Origin: Sva-07 sp963698435
GTDB taxonomy: Bacteria > Actinomycetota > Acidimicrobiia > Acidimicrobiales > Ilumatobacteraceae
NCBI GenBank assembly: GCA_963698435.1
Contig: CAVOQV010000005.1
Location: 744,001 to 808,000 of the forward strand
Length of the DNA stretch: 64,000 nt
Direction of reading: 5' to 3'
Shown here: positions 59,835 to 64,000 of the stretch, one piece after another
Layout of the letters: every line of letters begins with the position of its first letter
Position numbering within the stretch: position 1 is the first letter of the stretch
Position numbers and translations under genes: made by a program
The notes under the pieces: model-generated
What the model saw: only the letters and a program-made list of their open reading frames with translations
What the model was told of the DNA's origin: nothing
The model's database searches: none

Positions 59835-62209
59835 CTATTGACGGGCAACCGCGATGCGGTGACGCTCGTTCGGGTCGATGAAGTGGTCGTGTGCGTCGGC
59901 GCCGACATCGAGTTGGACCCAATGGATCTTTCCGGTGAAGCGACTGGTCGCCGTGTCGTACTCCGATCCGACCGTCGTTCCCGACTCGTAGCCGATGTCG
60001 GTCGTCTCGTCGGCAGAGAAGACCATGGGTTGTGTCGCGGCCGACGCGCCCACCACCGATCGCATCGCCGTCGCACATGAGGGTGACGTCACCGCCCTTG
60101 GCGAGGCCACCACCGTCGTAGGCGAACTCGACGCGCAGCTGATGGGTACCGTCGGGGACGGCCGTGTCGGAGCCGACGATGAACTCCTGGATCCCGAGCA
60201 CGTTGTACACGAACTTGAGGTGTCCGTCGAGGGCGTAGACCGCCCACCCACCGAAGCGGCCACCCTGAGCGATGACCACACCGCTGATGCCACCGGACCG
60301 AACCTCGATCTCCGTCGTGACGGCGAACGACCGGTTCTTGATGCTGACGACGCTGTTCTCCGACAGCCGGCCCATCCCGGGATAGAAGGTCTGTGAGTCG
60401 CCGTGGATCAGGGTCGGCCGGCCGGCCATGGCGGGTTCGAGTCGCTCACCGGTGCGGTCGTCCATCGGGAGCACGTTGTACTTCGTCGCCTCGATGAGCC
60501 ACTGGCGCTGCAACTTGGCGAGCAGCTCGGGGTGTTGCGCGCTCAGATCGACGGCCTGGCTGTAGTCCGTGGTCCCGTCGTACAGTTCCCACAGGTCGTC
60601 GTCGAACGCGGGCAGAGTGCCACCGACCATGATCCAGGGCGTCTTGTGCTTCGTGACGGCGCTCCATCCCTTGTCGTAGATGCCGCGGTTCCCGAACATC
60701 TCGAAGTACTGCAGGTCGTGCTGCTCAGGGGCGGCCGGTTCGTTGAACGTGTACAGCATGCTGGTGCCCTCCATCGGGCTCTGCTGCACACCGTTGACCA
60801 TCGTCGGTTCGGGGAGCCCCGCCGCCTCGAGGATCGTCGGCGCGATGTCGATGACATGCGTGAACTGGGTGCGCAACCCGCCGACCTCCTCGATCCCGTT
60901 CGGCCAGTGCACGATCGTGCCGTTGCGCGTGCCGCCCCAGTGGGAAGCGACCTGCTTGGTCCACTGGAACGGGGTGTTCATCGCCCAGGCCCATCCGACC
61001 GAGTAGTGGTTGTACGAACTCGGAGTGCCGAACTCGTCCATCTTCGACAGCATGAACTCGGTCGTCTCCAGCGCGGCCATTCCATTGAAGTTGGCCATCT
61101 CGTTGAAGGCGCCGTTCATCGTGCCCTCGGCCGACGCGCCGTTGTCGCCGACGATGTAGTAGATGATCGTGTCGTCGAGAACGCCGAGGTCCTCGATCGC
61201 ATCGATGATCCGGCCGACATGGTGATCGGTGTGCTCCAGGAAGCCGGCGTAGACCTCCATCTGGCGAGTGAGCACCGGCTTCATCTCGTCGGGCATGTCG
61301 TCCCATGCGGTGATCTCGGCGTGGCGAGCGGTGAGCTCGGCATCAGCGGGGATGACGCCGAGTTCCTTCTGCCTCGCGAAGGTGCGCTCGCGTTGGACGT
61401 CCCACCCGTCGTCGAACTGCCCGGCGTACTTGTCGGCCCATTCGGTCGGCACGTGGTGTGGCGCATGCGTCGCACCCGGAGCGAAGTAGGCGAAGAACGG
61501 TCGATCGGGCATCAGTGCCTTCTGCTGACGGATCCAGTTCACCGCACGATCGGCGAGGTCTTCGGTGAGGTGATACCCCTCCTCGGCCGTCGCGGGTGGC
61601 TCGACCGGTGTCGTCCCGTCGTACAGTGCGGGTTCCCACTGGTTGTTCTCGCCACCGATGAAACCGTAGAACGTCTCGAATCCTCCGCCACCGGACGGCC
61701 ACGCATCGAATGGCCCGAGGGGTGACGATTGCCAGACCGGCACCTCGTGGCATTTGCCGAACTGCGCGGTCGAATAGCCGTTGAGCTTGAGCGTCATCGC
61801 CAGCGGCGCCTTCGTGTTCGGCCGAACGGAACTGTTGCCAGGCGCCGATGTCGCCGTCTCGGTGATGCTGCCCATCCCGACGGAATGGTGGTTTCGGCCC
61901 GTGAGCATCGCCTGACGGGTGGGTGCGCAGAGCGCAGTGGTGTGAAACCGGTTGTATCGGAGCCCACCGGCGGCGAGGCGCTCAGCGTTCGGTGTGGAAC
62001 ACGGCCCACCGAACGCAGTCGACGCGCCGAACCCCACGTCGTCGAGCAGCACGATCAGCACATTGGGTGCACCCTCGGGCGGCAACAGGGGCTCGATCGG
62101 CGGGAACGCGGTCTCGGGGTCACGGGCGTCGTAGGTGGTGTGACCCTGCTTCGGACGGGTCGGGGATCGGCAGCATCGATCGGGCATGTCGGTCGGGTGT
62201 GTTCGTCAT
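59835..62209 (-). CDS. Arylsulfatase, frameshifted near both ends
   Basis: A sulfatase of about 790 residues. APNVLIVLLDDVGFGAS supplies metal-binding aspartates, and ALCAPTRQAMLTGRN is the C-x-P-x-R formylglycine motif. GKCHEVPVWQ and HAPHHVP follow. The N-terminal frame, starting at ATG 62209, encodes MLPIPDPS, as in related arylsulfatases; a shift near 62160 then leads into GHTTYDARDPE. Near 60065 another shift is needed to reach the natural end GKIHWVQLDVGADAHDHF and the stop at 59835. Each fits one extra base or two missing. No signal peptide is visible. Substrate sulfate ester unknown. Confidence 0.88.
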
Positions 62210-62303
62210 GGCGGTCCTCGAATCGGCAGTCGTTGGAGCGGTCACGCTTCCATCCCGGCGCACCCGCGCCCTGGACCGTACCAAGCTTCACCGACCGCGG
62301 CGG

Positions 62304-63342
62304 TCACGAGGCGACGGTCCGGGCACGCCACTCGGCGACGAGGAAGTCGCCGAGGCCGGCTGGGTCGAGCAGCGCTTCGGCTTCGCTGATCCGGCTGCGC
62401 ATCTTCATCGCCACGAGGCCGGGGCGGGCCGCCTCGGTCTCCCAGATCCGCTTGCCTTCGTCGACCAGTTCGTCGATCCCCCACAGCTGGAGGAACTGGG
62501 CCTGCATCCGCACGTTGTCGGGCTCGGGGAGCTGGTCGATCGGCACGTCGATCGTGATGTCCTGAGTCCCGGACGACAGCCAGGTAGTGGTCGCCGCGCT
62601 CGTTGCCCCGGTACGTGCGCAGCCAGTCACGCCACGGTCGCCCGGCGAGCATCGGCGTGAGTGGGGTGCCGTAGTCGATCATCACGACCGAACCCGACCG
62701 CACGAGCCGACGGGCCTCTTCGATCGTGGCCGCCGCCCGGTCGACGAGGGGGGCCCGCGCGCCGAAGGCACCGGTGGCGGGCAAGCACGGCGGTACCGGA
62801 TCGAACGGCGCCGAGAGCCGTTCGACGAAGCGACCGTCGACGCTCGAGGTCGACGAACGCCTCGCGCCAGCCGTTGTCGAACACGACGAGCCGGAACGGG
62901 AGATTGTCGAGCAGCTCGTTGGCGATCACGACACCGTGGAACGGCTCGTCGGGCAGGCCGGGACGCGACTCGACACCCTCGGGGTGGCGCCGCGCTGTGG
63001 CCCGGACACCTCGACGGCGACGTAGCGCAGTGCGTCGAGGCACGTCAGGGAGCGGCGGCGAGCACCGAGCGGGCGAGGGTGCCGGGCCCGGCGCCGAGAT
63101 CGACGACGGTGAAGGGATCGGGCCGACCGATGCGCTCCCACTCGGCGTCGAGGTACCGCGCGATCACCGCGCCGAACAGCGGGCCCACCTCGGGCGAGGT
63201 GATGAAGTCGCCCCGCCGCCCAGCGGACCCGCCCGTCGGCCTTCGTGTAGAACCCCTCGGCGCCGTACAGCGCCAATTCCATGAACCGCTCGAAGGCAAT
63301 CGGACCGTTCCGCTCGATCTCCCCGCGAATCTCCTCACTCAT
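62304..63342 (-). pseudogene. MidA/NDUFAF7-type SAM-dependent methyltransferase, broken in about four places
   Basis: Pieces of one protein of about 345 residues lie consecutively in successive frames. They are MSEEIRGEIERNGPIAFERF (63342 on), GDFITSPEVGPLFGAVIARY with the SAM-binding VVDLGAGPGTLARS, then HGVVIANELLDNLPFRLVVF, then SGSVVMIDYGTPLTPMLAG, and the C-terminal DITIDVPIDQLPEPDN to a stop at 62304. These are the MidA-family landmarks in the right order. All four switches fit an extra base each. Either the gene is decayed or this stretch has poor sequence accuracy. Mitochondrial relatives methylate a complex I subunit, which is notable because nuoN is next door. Confidence 0.75.
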
Positions 63343-63507
63343 CAAGGAGACCAGCCGGGATCGGAAGTGGGGAGGACAAGCAAGCCGACGAGGAAGCTGC
63401 CTCCGGGCAGCGAGGAGTTCGGGTGACACAGCGATCGCCGCATCTGGGCCGCCTCAGCTTGAGCAGCGCCGACCGACGGAACGCAGTCATCGCCGCTTCC
63501 GGCCCGG

Positions 63508-64000
63508 CTAGCCGGAGAAGGCGCCGGTGAGAGCATCGACGGCGCCGACGCGGGCGACGATGTTCGGCAGGACGCCGAGCACGATCGTGCCGATCACGGT
63601 GATCACGACCGCGGCCAGCACCGGGGCCGGAGCGTTGACCGGGCTGGTGTCGCCGTCGGGAGCCTCGTCCATCCACGCGACACGCAGTACCCGCATGTAG
63701 TACGCCGCCGCGATGACGGTGTTGACTGCGGCGATGCCGGCCATCACGTAGGCCGATGTCGTGCCGGCGTCGAGCACCGCCTTGAAGGCGTTGAACTTGG
63801 CGAACCAGCCGGCGAGCGGCGGGATGCCGGCCAGCGAGGCGAAGAAGATCGTCATCGCCACGGTCAGACCTGGCGCATACGAGAACAGCCCACCGAACGA
63901 CGAGATCTCGCCGCTGCGGGTCTTGCGGGTGACGGCGATCACCACGGCGAAGGCCCCGAGGTTCATGAAGGCGTACACCACGAGGTAGACGACCACCGCG
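63508..64000 (-). CDS. nuoN: NADH-quinone oxidoreductase subunit N, C-terminal part
   Basis: The last 163 residues of a proton-pumping membrane subunit of complex I; the N-terminal part lies beyond the right edge. The visible part has VVYLVVYAFMNLGAFAVV, GGLFSYAPGLTVAMTIFFAS and SLAGIPPLAGWFAKF, which mark NuoN, with about four membrane segments. It probably ends the nuo operon. The 165-bp gap to the MidA-like gene has no clear feature. Confidence 0.88.
   Translation of the reverse strand, partial: AVVVYLVVYAFMNLGAFAVVIAVTRKTRSGEISSFGGLFSYAPGLTVAMTIFFASLAGIPPLAGWFAKFNAFKAVLDAGTTSAYVMAGIAAVNTVIAAAYYMRVLRVAWMDEAPDGDTSPVNAPAPVLAAVVITVIGTIVLGVLPNIVARVGAVDALTGAFSG

Overview
This window is a high-GC actinobacterial chromosome segment. 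The likely source is the class Acidimicrobiia, near Ilumatobacter; this is inferred from protein style and gene order and was not checked against a database. It carries almost the whole ribosomal and transcription superlocus, nearly all on the minus strand, so transcription mostly runs from high to low coordinates.

Layout from right to left, in transcription order. The right end holds the C-terminal half of nuoN, a broken MidA-type methyltransferase, an arylsulfatase, acetyl-CoA synthetase, a large Pro/Ala-rich membrane protein, YajQ (+) and a GNAT acetyltransferase (+). Next come tRNA-Tyr, tRNA-Thr, tRNA-Met, tuf copy 2, rpmG, tRNA-Trp, secE, nusG, rplK, rplA, rplJ, rplL, rpoB and rpoC. An AspT-type transporter (+) separates this from rpsL and rpsG. 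A CBS protein and a small beta-rich protein sit before fusA, tuf copy 1 and rpsJ. An HtrA protease and an alpha/beta hydrolase separate rpsJ from the S10/spc run (rplC, D, W, B, rpsS, rplV, rpsC, rplP, rpmC, rpsQ, rplN, X, E, rpsN, rpsH, rplF, R, rpsE, rpmD, rplO, secY, adk). A TetR regulator and three plus-strand genes (GDT1-type exporter, D-aminoacylase-like amidohydrolase, MFS transporter) separate adk from infA, rpmJ, rpsM, K, D, rpoA, rplQ and truA. A PAS-GGDEF-EAL protein then precedes rplM, rpsI, glmM, a giant GlmS-like protein, acpS and the start of an acyl-CoA synthetase gene.

The classical L11/beta, str, S10, spc, alpha and L13 operons are therefore adjacent, but accessory genes interrupt them at each junction. 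Each block has its own candidate sigma70-type promoter with a 17-nt spacer (upstream of rplM, infA, rplC, rpsL and rpoB), and several blocks end in strong GC-rich hairpins. Many accessory genes instead have a TANNNT-type -10 box 6-8 nt before the start codon, the layout expected for leaderless mRNAs.

Frameshifts interrupt secY (2), rpsC (1), rpsG (1), rpoB (2), the arylsulfatase (2) and the MidA-like gene (about 4). Because most of these genes are essential, assembly or sequencing error is the likeliest cause. The most unusual signals are: a 61-bp palindromic unit repeated three times just upstream of the rpsL promoter; a perfect inverted repeat filling the spacer of the rplM promoter; four consecutive hairpins between rplK and rplA; a probable CTG start for infA; two nucleotide-identical tuf genes with codon use unlike their neighbours; a GlmS-like protein nearly twice the usual length; and acidic tails on L22 and NusG.
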